Positions 22,321-32,927 of a DNA stretch of 64,000 nt are shown here, in pieces (the stretch's first letter is position 1; each line of letters starts with the position of its first letter). Source of the stretch: Xylanimonas oleitrophica (GTDB lineage Bacteria > Actinomycetota > Actinomycetes > Actinomycetales > Cellulomonadaceae); the NCBI RefSeq assembly GCF_003244315.1, contig NZ_QKWH01000013.1, forward strand, positions 44,799 to 108,798, in the 5' to 3' direction. The position numbers and the translations under genes are program-made. The notes under the pieces are model-generated. The model was not told where the DNA came from and did not search any database. It worked only from the letters and a program-made list of their open reading frames with translations.

Positions 22321-23039
22321 CCGGCGGCCTCGGGCTCCGTCGCCGTGGCCGGCGCAGCGGCCTCGGGCCCGGGCGCGGCACCGGTCTCGGGCTCCTCGTC
22401 GGCGCCGAGCACCGGCGCCACCTCGCGCAGCCGCTCCAGCGGGACCGCGCCCTCGCGCACCACGCGCATCGGCGTGACGGTGGCGTCCACGATGGTGGAG
22501 GCGACGCCGCCCGGCGCCGTGCCGCCGTCGAGGTAGACGGCGACAGCCTCCCCGAGCTGCTCGCGGGCGTCGGCCGCGTCCAGCGCGGCGGGGTTGCCGG
22601 TGCGGTTGGCGCTGGAGACCGCCAGCGGTCCGGTGCGCCGCAGCAGGGCCAGAGCGGCCGGGTGGTCAGGCATGCGCAGGGCCACCGTGCCGTGCGTCTC
22701 CCCCAGGTCCCACTGCAGGGACGGCTGGGCGGTGAGGATGATGGTGAAGCCGCCCGGCCAGAACGCCTCGACGAGACGGCGGGCGTCGTCCGGCACGTCG
22801 GTGGCGAGGCCGTCGAGCGTCCGCGTGTCCGCGACGAGCACGGGAGGCGGCATCTGCCGGCCGCGGCCCTTCGCGGCCAGCAGCGCGGCCACGGCCTCGG
22901 CGTCGAAGGCGTCGGCGCCGATGCCGTAGACGGTGTCGGTGGGGAGGACGACGAGCCCGCCTCGGGAGACCGTGTTGACGGCCTCGTCGATCCCAGGGCC
23001 CCAGGTGTTCGGGTCGGTGACGTCGTGCACGCTGCTCAC
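22317..23039 (-). CDS. tsaC: L-threonylcarbamoyladenylate synthase
   Basis: A 240-residue YrdC/Sua5-type enzyme that makes threonylcarbamoyl-AMP for the t6A modification of ANN-decoding tRNAs. Conserved parts include LPTDTVYGIGADAFD near the N-terminus, KGRGRQMPPPVLV, LRMPDHP and SSANRTGNPA. The C-terminal 35 residues are an Ala/Glu/Pro-rich tail; the separate Sua5 domain is absent. It comes after prmC across a strong hairpin and overlaps the WecA-like gene. Confidence 0.93.
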   Translation of the reverse strand: MSSVHDVTDPNTWGPGIDEAVNTVSRGGLVVLPTDTVYGIGADAFDAEAVAALLAAKGRGRQMPPPVLVADTRTLDGLATDVPDDARRLVEAFWPGGFTIILTAQPSLQWDLGETHGTVALRMPDHPAALALLRRTGPLAVSSANRTGNPAALDAADAREQLGEAVAVYLDGGTAPGGVASTIVDATVTPMRVVREGAVPLERLREVAPVLGADEEPETGAAPGPEAAAPATATEPEAAG

Positions 23040-23060
23040 GGAACCAGTCTGTCACGCAGC

Positions 23061-23122
23061 GGCGCGCCCTCGATCACCCCGGGCCGTCCGGGCGGGCGGC
23101 CCGGGGTGATCGAGGGCGCGCC
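23061..23122 (-). terminator. 26-bp perfect hairpin between prmC and tsaC
   Basis: Two perfect 26-base arms (23061-23086 and 23097-23122) around a 10-base GC-rich loop. It lies 22 bases after the prmC stop and 21 bases before the tsaC start on the transcribed strand. It is the longest uninterrupted stem I find in the window. No T-tract follows. It probably stops or strongly attenuates transcription from prmC into tsaC. Confidence 0.75.
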
Positions 23123-23144
23123 GCACCACCGCACGGGACGGCCG

Positions 23145-24107
23145 TCACCGGCGTCGGGCCACCACCATGCGAGGACGGCCCGTGAGGTCCTCGCGGGTGG
23201 CGGCCGGCTCGAAGCCGGGACCGCCCCCGACCCGCACCGCGTCGACCATCGCGCGCGCGGCGGCGGCCTGCACCTCCGCGTGCTCCATCACGTACAGGCC
23301 CCCCGGCCGCAGCAGCCGAGCGGCGGCCGCCGTCACCCCGCGCGGCACCTCGAGGCCGTCGACCCCCAGGCCGTAGAGCGCCACGGCCGGGTCGTGGTCG
23401 GCGACCTCCGGGTCACGAGGCACCGCGCCCGGCGGTACGTACGGCGGGTTGGAGACGACGACGTCGACCGTGCCGTCGAGGTCCCCCAGCGCCGTGCGTG
23501 CGTCCCCCCGCACCAGCCGCACCCACGACTGGTCCCCGTCGGCACCGGCTCCCACCGCCGCGACGTTCCGGGCCGCCCAGGCGTGGGCGGCGGCGTCGAG
23601 CTCGACGGCGTGCACGTGCGCCCCCCGCACCTCCGTCGCCACCGCGAGAGCGATCGCCCCCGACCCCGTGCACAGGTCGACGACGACGGCGCTCCCCCGC
23701 GCGGCCACCGCGCGGCGCGCCTCGTCGATCGCCACCTGGGCCACCGTCTCCGTCTCCGGCCGCGGCACGAACACGCCCGGACCGACGTCGAGCTCGAGGT
23801 GCCGGAAGGCCGCCGTCCCCGTCAGGTGCTGCAACGGCTCCCGTGCGGCCCGCCGGACCACGAGCGCGGCGAAGCGCTCGAGGTCCGCGGCGTCCACCGC
23901 AGCGTCCAGGACCGCCAGTCGGCGCACCTCCGCACGGTCGACGTGCAGCACGTGGGCCAGCAGCAGCTCGGCGTCGACCCGCGCCGTGGCCACGCCGCGC
24001 GCCGTCAGCGCCGCCGCCGCCCAGCGCACCCACGCCGAGGGGCGAGCCCCAGCCGGCACCGGTGCCACGCCGTCTGCCACGCCGTCGGGCGCCACGGGCT
24101 CACGCAC
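23145..24107 (-). CDS. prmC: Peptide chain release factor N5-glutamine methyltransferase
   Basis: A 320-residue SAM-dependent methyltransferase that methylates the GGQ glutamine of release factors. The N-terminal substrate-binding helices ([24 protein letters not shown]) are followed by the methyltransferase fold with the SAM loop [14 protein letters not shown] and the signature NPPYVP. The start is placed at a GTG overlapping the prfA stop by eight bases; other nearby GTG codons are possible and no ribosome site decides. The substrate gene prfA is directly upstream, a common pairing. Confidence 0.93.
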   Translation of the reverse strand: MREPVAPDGVADGVAPVPAGARPSAWVRWAAAALTARGVATARVDAELLLAHVLHVDRAEVRRLAVLDAAVDAADLERFAALVVRRAAREPLQHLTGTAAFRHLELDVGPGVFVPRPETETVAQVAIDEARRAVAARGSAVVVDLCTGSGAIALAVATEVRGAHVHAVELDAAAHAWAARNVAAVGAGADGDQSWVRLVRGDARTALGDLDGTVDVVVSNPPYVPPGAVPRDPEVADHDPAVALYGLGVDGLEVPRGVTAAAARLLRPGGLYVMEHAEVQAAAARAMVDAVRVGGGPGFEPAATREDLTGRPRMVVARRR

Positions 24108-25188
24108 CGGCGGCCGCCAGCCGCGCAGCCTCGTCGGCGTCGATCGCCGACCGGACCACCGGCTCCAGGTCGCCGTCCAGCACGTGGTCCAGGTTGTACG
24201 CCTTGTAGCCGGTGCGGTGGTCGGCGATGCGGTTCTCGGGGAAGTTGTACGTGCGGATGCGCTCCGAGCGGTCCACCGTGCGCACCTGCGAGCGGCGCAG
24301 GTCGGCCGCCTCCGCAGCCGCCGCCTCCTGCTGCGCCGCGAGCAGCCGGGCCCGCAGCACGCGCATCGCCTGCTCCTTGTTCTGCAGCTGCGACTTCTCG
24401 TTCTGCATCGACACCACGATGCCGGTGGGCAGGTGCGTGATCCGCACCGCCGAGTCGGTCGTGTTGACCGACTGGCCACCAGGGCCCGAGGAACGGTAGA
24501 CGTCGACGCGCAGGTCGTTGGGGTCGATCTCGACCTCGCCCGGGTCGTCGACCTCGGGAAACACCAGCACGCCGGCCGCCGAGGTGTGGATGCGGCCCTG
24601 CGTCTCCGTCACGGGGACTCGCTGGACACGGTGCACCCCGCCCTCGTACTTCAGGTGGGCCCACACCCCCTCGGCCGGGTCGCTCACCGAGCGCGCCTTG
24701 ATCGCCACCTGGACGTCCTTGTACCCGCCCAGGTCGGTCTCGGTGGCCTCGAGCACCTGCGTGGACCACCCCTGCCGCTCGGCGTAGCGCAGGTACATGC
24801 GCAGCAGGTCGCCGGCGAACAGGGCCGACTCCTCGCCGCCCTCGCCCGCCTTGATCTCGAGGATGACGTCGCGCCCGTCGTCCGGGTCGCGCGGCACGAG
24901 CACGCGCCGCAGCGTCTCGGTGGCAGCGGTCTCGGCCTCGCGCAGCGCGGGCAGCTCGGCCGCGAGCTCCGCGTCGAGCTCCGCCAGCTCGGCGGCCGCC
25001 CCCGCGTCGTCGCGCGCCTGCTCCCACGCCCGGTAGGCGCCCACGACCCGGTTGAGCTCGGCGTACCGGCGCCCGAGCGTCCGCGCCCGGCCCGCGTCCG
25101 CGTGGACCGCCGGGTCGGCGAGCGCGCGCTCGATCTCGGCGTGCTCGGCCAGCAGGGGGCGGACGGCGGCGAACGGGTCGGTGGTCAC
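24100..25188 (-). CDS. prfA: Peptide chain release factor 1
   Basis: A 362-residue class I release factor recognising UAA and UAG. The GGQ motif that triggers peptide release is in [13 protein letters not shown]. The codon-recognition region reads [15 protein letters not shown], where PVT stands for the usual PxT tripeptide. The N-terminal helical domain, acidic and Ala-rich, has normal length. GTG start with GGAG five bases upstream. Followed by prmC, which modifies it. Confidence 0.96.
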   Translation of the reverse strand: MTTDPFAAVRPLLAEHAEIERALADPAVHADAGRARTLGRRYAELNRVVGAYRAWEQARDDAGAAAELAELDAELAAELPALREAETAATETLRRVLVPRDPDDGRDVILEIKAGEGGEESALFAGDLLRMYLRYAERQGWSTQVLEATETDLGGYKDVQVAIKARSVSDPAEGVWAHLKYEGGVHRVQRVPVTETQGRIHTSAAGVLVFPEVDDPGEVEIDPNDLRVDVYRSSGPGGQSVNTTDSAVRITHLPTGIVVSMQNEKSQLQNKEQAMRVLRARLLAAQQEAAAAEAADLRRSQVRTVDRSERIRTYNFPENRIADHRTGYKAYNLDHVLDGDLEPVVRSAIDADEAARLAAAGA

Positions 25189-25242
25189 GTGGTCTCCACG
25201 GGTGAGGTGCCGTCAGGGCGGGGGGTTCCGGGCAAAGCAACA

Positions 25243-25320
25243 GCGCCGGTGGTCCGACGTCCGACTCCCTGCGACTGCCCCTGGAGAGGTTGTCGAGGTC
25301 GTCGGGCGGACCACCGGCGC
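25243..25320 (-). promoter_or_regulatory. Long hairpin between rpmE and prfA
   Basis: Perfect 14-base arms (25243-25256 and 25307-25320) are separated by 50 bases that can pair further (CCGAC with GTCGG). The element fills most of the gap between the rpmE stop and the prfA start. It could be an attenuator or a processing site; the function is not visible from sequence. Confidence 0.5.
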
Positions 25321-25331
25321 CGTGAGGTCTG

Positions 25332-25547
25332 CTACTTGGCGTCCTTCTTGCCGTAGCGGGCCTGGAAGCGGGCGACGCGACCACCGGTGTCGAGGATCTT
25401 CTGCTTGCCCGTGTAGAACGGGTGGCAGGCGCTGCAGACCTCGGCGTTGATCTTGCCCGACGGCGAGGTGCTGCGGGTGGTGAACGTGTTGCCGCAGGTG
25501 CAGCTGACCTCGGTGAGGACGTACTCGGGGTGGATACCGGACTTCAT
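25332..25547 (-). CDS. rpmE: 50S ribosomal protein bL31, zinc-binding form
   Basis: A 71-residue large-subunit protein at the bridge between subunits. Cys16, Cys18, Cys38 and Cys41 (SCTCG and CSACH) form the zinc ribbon, so this is the zinc-containing form; a zinc-free paralogue would be expected elsewhere. The ATG at 25547 begins the conserved MKSGIHPEY with GGAG nearby. It lies between rho and prfA. Confidence 0.96.
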   Translation of the reverse strand: MKSGIHPEYVLTEVSCTCGNTFTTRSTSPSGKINAEVCSACHPFYTGKQKILDTGGRVARFQARYGKKDAK

Positions 25548-25707
25548 GATGCTCCTTGGTGTGGTTGCCGCCGGGTCGCCCCGCTGACTGCGGGCCGTGA
25601 ACCGGCAGGCCGACGGACCATTGTGCCAGAGGCCAGGTGGCCGTGGCGACAGGTGTCGCGAGGGCCACAGCGGGACGTGCCCACCGCGGCCCTCGCGCAC
25701 GCGTGCG

Positions 25708-27624
25708 TCAGACGGTCTCGCCGACGTTGTCGTCGGCGAACGCCGCCGGGGTGGTCTTCTGGACCTGCAGGAGGAACTCGACGTTCGTGCGGGTCTCCTT
25801 GAGCTTGCCCAGGAGCAGCTCGATGGCGGCCTGCTGGTCGAGCGCCCCGAGCAGACGGCGCAGCTTGTAGACGATCTGCAGCTCGTCGCGCGACATGAGG
25901 ATCTCCTCGCGGCGCGTGCCCGACGCGTTGACGTCCACGGCCGGGAAGATGCGCTTGTCGGCGAGGTTGCGCGACAGCCGCAGCTCCATGTTGCCCGTGC
26001 CCTTGAACTCCTCGAAGATCACCTCGTCCATCTTCGAGCCCGTCTCGACGAGAGCCGAGCCGAGGATGGTGAGCGAGCCGCCGTTCTCGATGTTGCGGGC
26101 CGCCCCGAAGAACTTCTTCGGCGGGTAGAGCGCCGCGGCGTCCACACCACCGGACAGGATGCGGCCCGACGCGGGCGCGGCCAGGTTGTAGGCCCGCGAC
26201 AGGCGGGTGATCGAGTCGAGCAGCACCACGACGTCCTGGCCCAGCTCCACCAGGCGCTTGGCGCGCTCGATGGCCAGCTCCGCGACGATCGTGTGGTCCG
26301 ACGCCGGGCGGTCGAACGTCGAGGCGATGACCTCGCCCTTGACCGTCCGCTCCATGTCGGTGACCTCTTCGGGTCGCTCGTCGACCAGCACCACCATGAG
26401 GTGGACCTCAGGGTTGTTGGTCGTGATCGCGTTGGCGATCTGCTGCATGATGATCGTCTTGCCGGCCTTGGGCGGCGCGACGATCAGGCCGCGCTGGCCC
26501 TTGCCGATCGGGGCGACGATGTCGATCACGCGCGGCGTGAGCTTGGTGGCCTCGGGGTTCTCCAGGCGCAGCCGCTCCTGCGGGTACAGCGGCGTGAGCT
26601 TGTTGAACTCCGACCGCTGGCGCGCCTCCTCCGGCGACATGCCGTTGACCGAGTCGAGGCGCACGAGCGCGTTGTACTTGCTGCGGGCGCTGTTGCCCTG
26701 CGGCGGCTGCTCGCCCTCGCGCGGCTGACGGATGGCACCCACGATCGCGTCGCCGCGGCGCAGGCCCGACTTCTTGACCTGGTTGAGCGAGACGTACACG
26801 TCGTTCGGACCGGGCAGGTAGCCGCTGGTGCGCACGAACGCGTAGTTGTCGAGGATGTCGAGCACGCCGGCCACGGGGAGCAGGACGTCGTCCTCGCGGA
26901 CCTCGACGTCCTCGCCGCCCAGCACGTCGGGCTGGCCGCCGCGGTTGCGCCCGCGCTTGCGGTCACGGCCGCGGTCGCGGCCACGACGGCGGCGCGAGCC
27001 GCGCTCGTCGTCCGGGCCGTTGCCGCCCCGGTCGTTGCGGTCGCCGCGGTCGCGGTCGTTGCGCTCGCCACGCTGGCCGCCGTCGGCGGCGCGCTCGTTG
27101 CGCGCATCGCCCGACCGCTGGCCGTCGCTGCCCTCGCCCTGGCGGCGGTCGTCGCCGCCCTGGCCGCGGGAGCGGCGCGAGCTGCGCGGCGCGGCCACGG
27201 CGTCGGCCAGCTCGGCCAGGCGCGCGGCGCGGTCGGCGTCGGACTCGGCGCCGCCGCGGCCGGAGCGCTCGCCCTGCGGCTCGGCGCTCTCGCGCGCCGA
27301 GGCCTCGGCCGGAGCGGCGTCCGTGCCCGCGGGGCGGGTGGCGCGGCGCGAGCGCTGCGGGCGCTCGGAGGCCGTCGTCTCGCCGTGGGAGGCGTCCGCA
27401 CGGACACCCGGCGCCGTCGCCGTCGCGGCGGCGACGGGGGTGCTCGTGGTGCCGGACGCGGCCGGCCCGCCGGAGCGGCCGGCGCGGATGGCCTCGACGA
27501 GGTCACCCTTGCGCATCTTGGACGTGCCCTTGACCCCCATCTGGGAGGCCAGCGCCTGGAGCTCTGCGAGACGCATCGAGCTCAGGGACCCGGAGGTGCT
27601 CCGGGTGTCGGTGGTGTCTGTCAC
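25708..27624 (-). CDS. rho: Transcription termination factor Rho with large insertion
   Basis: A 638-residue hexameric RNA helicase that ends transcription at untranslated GC-rich RNA. The N-terminal helical domain is at about 17-47, the RNA-binding cold-shock-like fold at about 248-320 ([17 protein letters not shown]), and the ATPase P-loop PPKAGKT at about 385-391. Between the first two lies an insertion of about 195 residues (50-245) rich in Arg, Gly, Asp and Asn, typical of actinobacterial Rho and likely an extra RNA-binding, disordered segment. The GTG at 27624 has AAGGG six bases upstream and begins conserved sequence. Confidence 0.96.
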   Translation of the reverse strand: MTDTTDTRSTSGSLSSMRLAELQALASQMGVKGTSKMRKGDLVEAIRAGRSGGPAASGTTSTPVAAATATAPGVRADASHGETTASERPQRSRRATRPAGTDAAPAEASARESAEPQGERSGRGGAESDADRAARLAELADAVAAPRSSRRSRGQGGDDRRQGEGSDGQRSGDARNERAADGGQRGERNDRDRGDRNDRGGNGPDDERGSRRRRGRDRGRDRKRGRNRGGQPDVLGGEDVEVREDDVLLPVAGVLDILDNYAFVRTSGYLPGPNDVYVSLNQVKKSGLRRGDAIVGAIRQPREGEQPPQGNSARSKYNALVRLDSVNGMSPEEARQRSEFNKLTPLYPQERLRLENPEATKLTPRVIDIVAPIGKGQRGLIVAPPKAGKTIIMQQIANAITTNNPEVHLMVVLVDERPEEVTDMERTVKGEVIASTFDRPASDHTIVAELAIERAKRLVELGQDVVVLLDSITRLSRAYNLAAPASGRILSGGVDAAALYPPKKFFGAARNIENGGSLTILGSALVETGSKMDEVIFEEFKGTGNMELRLSRNLADKRIFPAVDVNASGTRREEILMSRDELQIVYKLRRLLGALDQQAAIELLLGKLKETRTNVEFLLQVQKTTPAAFADDNVGETV

Positions 27625-27888
27625 GAAGGACCCTTCCCCCTCGTTCGCGGCGGCCCCGAAGATCAGTGCTGCGGGCCGCCGGTGGGCGGGCGTCCGGCAC
27701 GGTGCCGGCACGCGTGAAACCTCACGCCAGTGGTACGACGACGTCGGCTGACGGGGTTGTCGAGGCCTTCACCTCGCTGCCGTGGCTCCGACGGACAGCA
27801 CGCGAACGCACTGCTCCCGCCCTGTTCGACGAAGGTCGGGTGGGGGTGGCGTCGAGGTCGGACCGAGATGTGGTCGATACCTGAAGGC

Positions 27889-28851
27889 TCACTGCATCGT
27901 ACCACCGCGGGTCCCCGGCTCGGGAGCCCCCGCGAGGCGGCGTGCTCGCGCACCGCCCGTGTCGATGCCCGGCCGCAGCACCCGCCAGCCCGCCACGCCG
28001 TCCACCAGTCCCGCCAGCACCGCGTCCAGGTCCGCCACCTGACCCTGCTCCGTCAGCACCAGCACGGTGGGCCCCGCCCCCGAGATCGTGGCGGCGAAGC
28101 CCTCCGCACGCAGGGCGCGCAACAGCTCCGCCGACGCGGCCATCACGCCCGCCCGGTACTGCTGGTGCAGCCGGTCGTCCGTGGCGTCGAGCAGCAGCTC
28201 CGGCCGCCGGGCCAGCGCCTCGACCAGCAGCGCCGCCCGCCCCGCCGTGTACGCCGCGTCCTCGTGCGGCACCGACGCCGGCAGCGCAGCCCGGGCACGG
28301 CTCGTCGCCAGCCGGGCGTCCGGCACCAGCACGGTGGCCGTGATCGCGGGATCGAGCTCCAGGCCCACCGCCCGCGGCCCGCCCGGCCCCGACCACGCCA
28401 CCGTGGCACCACCGCTGATCGCCGGCGCCGCGTTGTCCGGGTGGCCCTCGAACTCCGTGGCGATGCGCAGCACCGCGTCCGCGTCGAGCGCGTGCGGGTC
28501 GGCCAGCAGGGCTCGCGCCGCCACGACGCCGGCCACCACCGCGGCGGCCGACGAGCCCAGCCCGCGGCTGTGCGGCACGTGGTTCGAGCAGGTCAGCCGC
28601 AGCCCCGTCAGCGGCGCGCCCACCAGCTCCAGCGTGTGGTGCAGGGCGCGCACCACGAGGTGGTCGGCACCGGTGGGCACCTGGCCCGCACCCTCGCCGA
28701 AGACCTCGACGACGACGTCGTCCGACGCGACCAGACGCACGTCGAGCTCGTCGTAGAGGGCCAGCGCCAGGCCCAGGGAGTCGAACCCGGGCCCGAGGTT
28801 CGCGCTGGTGGCGGGCACCCGCACCACGACGTGGTCGGCTCCGAGCTGCAC
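27889..28851 (-). CDS. thrB: Homoserine kinase
   Basis: A 320-residue GHMP kinase that phosphorylates homoserine for threonine synthesis. The N-terminal motif VRVPATSANLGPGFDSLG and the ATP-binding motif HSRGLGSSAAAVVAG are clear, with the third GHMP motif at SGAGPTVLVL. GTG start with AGGAGG six bases upstream. It lies 30 bases after thrC and ends the argS-lysA-hom-thrC-thrB run; 264 bases then separate it from rho. Confidence 0.96.
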   Translation of the reverse strand: MQLGADHVVVRVPATSANLGPGFDSLGLALALYDELDVRLVASDDVVVEVFGEGAGQVPTGADHLVVRALHHTLELVGAPLTGLRLTCSNHVPHSRGLGSSAAAVVAGVVAARALLADPHALDADAVLRIATEFEGHPDNAAPAISGGATVAWSGPGGPRAVGLELDPAITATVLVPDARLATSRARAALPASVPHEDAAYTAGRAALLVEALARRPELLLDATDDRLHQQYRAGVMAASAELLRALRAEGFAATISGAGPTVLVLTEQGQVADLDAVLAGLVDGVAGWRVLRPGIDTGGARARRLAGAPEPGTRGGTMQ

Positions 28852-28881
28852 GGGTTCCTCCTGGTCCTCAGGCGGCCCGGC

Positions 28882-29973
28882 TCACGCCAGGTCCAGCGCG
28901 GCGGCGATCGACATGACGTCAGCCCCCACCCGGGTCGGCTCGACCTCGCCGCCGTCGGCCGTGCGCAGCGCCCACGCCGGGTCCTTGAGGCCGTGGCCGG
29001 TCACCGTGATCACGACGCGCGCGCCGGCCGGCACGAGCCCGCGCTCCGCGCGCGCCAGCACCCCCGCCACGCCGGCAGCCGACGCCGGCTCCACGAACAC
29101 CCCGACCTCGCTGGACAGGATGCGGTGCGCCGCGAGGATCTGCTCGTCCGTCACCGACTCGATGACGCCGCCCGAGGTGTCGCGCGCCTCCTCGGCCTGC
29201 TGCCACGAGGCAGGGTTGCCGATGCGGATCGCCGTCGCCACCGTCTCCGGGTCCGTCACCGGGTGGCCGAGCACGATCGGCGCGGCACCCGCCGCCTGGA
29301 AGCCCCACATCTGCGGCGTGCGCGTGGCGACCGCAGGCAGCGCCGCCCCCGCGTCGAACCCCGCGTACTCGCGGTAGCCCTTCCAGTACGCGGTGATGTT
29401 CCCGGCGTTGCCCACCGGCAGCGCGTGGATGTCCGGTGCCTCGCCCAGGGCGTCGACCACCTCGAACGCGGCCGTCTTCTGGCCCTCGATGCGGTCGGGG
29501 TTCACGGAGTTGACCAGCTCGACGGGGTAGGCCTCGGCGAGCTTGCGCGCCGCCACCAGGCAGTCGTCGAAGTTGCCGTCCACCTGCAGCAGCCGCGCGC
29601 CGTGGGCGATCGCCTGGCTGAGCTTGCCCATCGCGATCTTGCCGTCCGGCACCAGCACCGCGCAGGTCATCCCCGCGCGGGTCGCGTAGGCGGCGGCCGA
29701 CGCCGACGTGTTGCCCGTCGAGGCGCACACCACGGCCTTGGCACCACGGCCCGCGGCGGCAGAGATCGCCGCCGTCATGCCACGGTCCTTGAACGAGCCG
29801 GTCGGGTTCATGCCCTCGACCTTGACCCACACGTCGGCGCCGGTGCGCCGCGAGAGGGCGGGGGCCGGGACGAGCGGGGTGCCGCCCTCCCCCAGCGTCA
29901 CCACGGACGCGCGCACGTGCTCCGGGAGACGTTCGGCGTACTCGGCGACGACGCCCTGCCATTGATGTGCCAC
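28882..29973 (-). CDS. thrC: Threonine synthase
   Basis: A 363-residue PLP enzyme that turns O-phosphohomoserine into threonine. The PLP lysine is in GSFKDRGMT, and the phosphate-binding loop is [14 protein letters not shown]. Length fits the shorter bacterial class. The GTG start is seven bases after the hom stop, with GAGG five bases upstream. It is followed by thrB, so the three threonine-branch enzymes form one unit. Confidence 0.96.
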   Translation of the reverse strand: MAHQWQGVVAEYAERLPEHVRASVVTLGEGGTPLVPAPALSRRTGADVWVKVEGMNPTGSFKDRGMTAAISAAAGRGAKAVVCASTGNTSASAAAYATRAGMTCAVLVPDGKIAMGKLSQAIAHGARLLQVDGNFDDCLVAARKLAEAYPVELVNSVNPDRIEGQKTAAFEVVDALGEAPDIHALPVGNAGNITAYWKGYREYAGFDAGAALPAVATRTPQMWGFQAAGAAPIVLGHPVTDPETVATAIRIGNPASWQQAEEARDTSGGVIESVTDEQILAAHRILSSEVGVFVEPASAAGVAGVLARAERGLVPAGARVVITVTGHGLKDPAWALRTADGGEVEPTRVGADVMSIAAALDLA

Positions 29974-29980
29974 TGGTGCC

Positions 29981-31318
29981 TCAGCTTCCCTCGACTCGCA
30001 GGACTGACGTGATCTCGCGGACCGGCTCGAGCGCGGAGACGGCGGCCACCGTGGCGGCCAGCGACGCCTCCCGCGCAGCGTGCGTGGTGACCAGCAGGTG
30101 CGCGGTGCCGTGCTCCTGCGCCAGGTCCTCGTGCACCGCCGCCGACGCCGACACCTGCCGCACCGTGTCGATCGACACCCCGTGCTCGGCCAGCACGCCG
30201 GCCACCTGCGCCAGCACGCCCGGCCGGTCCTCGACGTCGATGCGCACCTGGTAGCGCGTGATCGCCGCCTCGGCGGGCAGCACCGGGAAGTCCTGGTCCT
30301 TGGACTCCCGCAGCCCCTGGCCGCCGGTCAGGCGACGGCGTGCGGCGGACACGACGTCGCCGAGCACGGCCGACGCCGTCGGGCGCCCGCCCGCACCCTG
30401 CCCGTAGAACATGAGCGGGCCCGCGCCCTGCGCCTCGACGAACACCGCGTTGAACGCGTCGCGCACCGTGGCCAGCGGGTGGGAGACCGGGACGAGGGCC
30501 GGGTGCACGCGCACCGACACCTCGCCGTCGTCGACCGGGCCGATGACCTCCGCGACGGCCAGCAGCTTGATGACGTGGCCGGTGCGCGCCGCCCACGCGA
30601 CGTCGTCGGCCGTGATGCCGCGGATGCCCTCGCGCGCCACCTGGTCGATCGAGACCCGCGTGTGGAACGCGAGGCTCGCGAGGATCGCGGCCTTGGCCGC
30701 GGCGTCGAACCCGTCGACGTCCGCCGTCGGGTCCGCCTCGGCGTACCCGAGCGCCTGGGCCTGCGCGACCGCCTCGTCGAGGTCCAGGCCCTCGGTGGTC
30801 ATGCGGTCGAGCACGTAGTTGGTGGTGCCGTTGACGATGCCCAGCACCCGCCGCACGTGGTCGCCGGCGAGCGACTCGCGGATCGGGCGCACGATGGGGA
30901 TCGCGCCGGCCACCGCCGCCTCGAAGGACAGGTCGACGCCGGCCGCGTCCGCCGCCTCGAACAGCTCCGGCCCGCGCTCGGCCAGCAGGGCCTTGTTCGC
31001 CGTCACGACGGCGGCGCCGCCCCGCAGCGCACGCAGGATGAGGCTGCGGGCCGGCTCGATGCCGCCCATGACCTCCACGACGAGGTCGGCGCGGTCCACC
31101 AGCGCCTCCGCGTCGGTGGTCAGCAGGTCGCGCGGGACCACCGGGTCGCGCTCCGTCGCCAGGTCGCGCACCGCCACGCCCACCAGCTCGAGCGGGGCGC
31201 CGACACGGGCCTCCAGGTCGATGGGGTTCGTGAGGATGCCCCGGGCCACCTCCGTGCCCACCACCCCGCAGCCGAGCAGCGCGACGCGCAGCGGGGAACC
31301 GTTCGCAGAGTCGGGCAC
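29981..31318 (-). CDS. hom: Homoserine dehydrogenase
   Basis: A 445-residue NAD(P)-dependent enzyme at the branch from aspartate semialdehyde to threonine and methionine. The Rossmann loop is [12 protein letters not shown]; the catalytic region includes [12 protein letters not shown] and [21 protein letters not shown]-terminal ACT domain ([19 protein letters not shown]) should confer threonine feedback inhibition. The GTG at 31318 has GAAGGTGA just upstream. The 190-base gap to lysA includes a possible -10 (TATCCT on the minus strand), so hom may also have its own promoter. Confidence 0.95.
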   Translation of the reverse strand: MPDSANGSPLRVALLGCGVVGTEVARGILTNPIDLEARVGAPLELVGVAVRDLATERDPVVPRDLLTTDAEALVDRADLVVEVMGGIEPARSLILRALRGGAAVVTANKALLAERGPELFEAADAAGVDLSFEAAVAGAIPIVRPIRESLAGDHVRRVLGIVNGTTNYVLDRMTTEGLDLDEAVAQAQALGYAEADPTADVDGFDAAAKAAILASLAFHTRVSIDQVAREGIRGITADDVAWAARTGHVIKLLAVAEVIGPVDDGEVSVRVHPALVPVSHPLATVRDAFNAVFVEAQGAGPLMFYGQGAGGRPTASAVLGDVVSAARRRLTGGQGLRESKDQDFPVLPAEAAITRYQVRIDVEDRPGVLAQVAGVLAEHGVSIDTVRQVSASAAVHEDLAQEHGTAHLLVTTHAAREASLAATVAAVSALEPVREITSVLRVEGS

Positions 31319-31508
31319 GAGGTCACCTTCAGCAGGGTCGGGGGCAGGGACGTCGGGGTCAGGATAGGTGGTCGCACCGGGCGCGGGCCGGTGCGGTCCG
31401 GCGGGCGGACGAGCCGCGCCGCCGCCCACCGGCAGGGGCAGGCGACGGCGCACGGACGCCGCGCGAAGCCGCGTCAGGCGGGCACCCGGCCCGCCGGACG
31501 CCCGCGGC

Positions 31509-32927
31509 TCAGCCGAGGTCGAGCGCCAGCAGGTCCTCGACCGTCTCGCGGCGCACCAGCAGCCGGGAGGCGCCGTCGCGCACCGCCACCACCGGTGGTC
31601 GCGTCAGCAGGTTGTAGTTCGACGCCATCGAGCGGCCGTAGGCACCGGTCGCGGCGACCGCGAGCAGGTCCCCGGCACGCACGTCCGCGGGCAGCTCGAC
31701 CTCGTGCACCACGATGTCTCCGCTCTCGCAGTGCTTGCCCACCACGCGAGCGAGCACCCCGGGCTCCGCCGAGCGGCGCCCCACGACCTCCGCGTGATAG
31801 CGGGCGCCGTACAGCGCCGGGCGGATGTTGTCGCTCATGCCGCCGTCCACCGAGACGTACAGGCGCGTGAACGTGGCACCGTCCTCGCCCGTCACCAGCA
31901 CCGGCTTGACCGTGCCGACCCGGTAGAGGGTCACGCCCGCCGGCCCGACCACCGCGCGGCCCGGCTCGATCGACACGCGCGGCAGCTCCGTGCCGAGCTC
32001 CTCGCACACCGTCGCCACCGCCGCAGCGACGTCTTCGGCCACCGCCCGCGGGTCCAGGGCCTCCTCTCCCGGCAGGTACGCGATGCCGTACCCGCCACCG
32101 AGGTCGACCTCCTCGACCAGCGTGCCGGTGCGCTCCGCGAGGTCGGCACGCAGCCGCAGCACCGCGCGGGCGGCCGCCTCGAACCCGGCACCGTCGAGGA
32201 TCTGCGAGCCGATGTGGGAGTGGATGCCCAGCAGCCGCAGGCTCGGACGCGCCAGCACGGCCAGCAGCGCCGCCATGGCGGGGGCGTCACCGCCGTCGGG
32301 CCCCGGGTTCACCGACAGGCCGAACTTCTGGTCCTCGTGCGCCGTGGAGATGTACTCGTGCCCACCGGCGTGCACGCCGGTGGTCACCCGGACCATGACC
32401 GGTGCGACCGCACCGCGCTCGGCGGCCAGCGCCGCCACCCGGTCCACCTCGGCGAGAGAGTCCACGATGATGCGCCCGACGCCGTGCTCCAGCGCCGCGC
32501 CGATCTCACCGTCCGACTTGTTGTTGCCGTGCAGCCCGATCTCCGCGCCCGGCACGCCGGCCCGCAGCGCCACCGCGAGCTCGCCGCCCGAGGCGGTGTC
32601 GACGCGCAGGCCCTCCTCCCTCGCCCAGCGCGCCACCGCCACGGTCAGCAGGGCCTTGCCCGCGTAGTAGACGTCCACGCCGGTACCCACCCGGGCGAAC
32701 GCCGTCTCGAACGCCTCGCGATACGCGCGGGCGCGGGCGCGGAAGTCCGCCTCGTCCACCACGTAGGCGGGCGTGCCGTGCTCGGCCGCGAGCGCGTGCA
32801 CGCCCACGCCGCCCAGCACCAGCTCGCCCGGGTGACCGGCGTCCGCACCAGCACGGTGCGCCGACGACGGCCAGGGCTCCCCCGGCCAGCCCTCGGCGCG
32901 CTCCACCCCGCCGGCCGGCGTCGTCAC
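31509..32927 (-). CDS. lysA: Diaminopimelate decarboxylase
   Basis: A 472-residue fold-type III PLP enzyme that makes lysine from meso-diaminopimelate. The PLP lysine lies in YYAGKALL, the HGNNK block and the glycine loop GGGYG are present, and CESGD is near the C-terminal part of the active site. The GTG at 32927 overlaps the argS stop by four bases. An N-terminal extension of about 40 Ala/Gly-rich residues precedes the conserved region, as in related actinobacteria. Coupled to argS. Confidence 0.95.
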   Translation of the reverse strand: MTTPAGGVERAEGWPGEPWPSSAHRAGADAGHPGELVLGGVGVHALAAEHGTPAYVVDEADFRARARAYREAFETAFARVGTGVDVYYAGKALLTVAVARWAREEGLRVDTASGGELAVALRAGVPGAEIGLHGNNKSDGEIGAALEHGVGRIIVDSLAEVDRVAALAAERGAVAPVMVRVTTGVHAGGHEYISTAHEDQKFGLSVNPGPDGGDAPAMAALLAVLARPSLRLLGIHSHIGSQILDGAGFEAAARAVLRLRADLAERTGTLVEEVDLGGGYGIAYLPGEEALDPRAVAEDVAAAVATVCEELGTELPRVSIEPGRAVVGPAGVTLYRVGTVKPVLVTGEDGATFTRLYVSVDGGMSDNIRPALYGARYHAEVVGRRSAEPGVLARVVGKHCESGDIVVHEVELPADVRAGDLLAVAATGAYGRSMASNYNLLTRPPVVAVRDGASRLLVRRETVEDLLALDLG

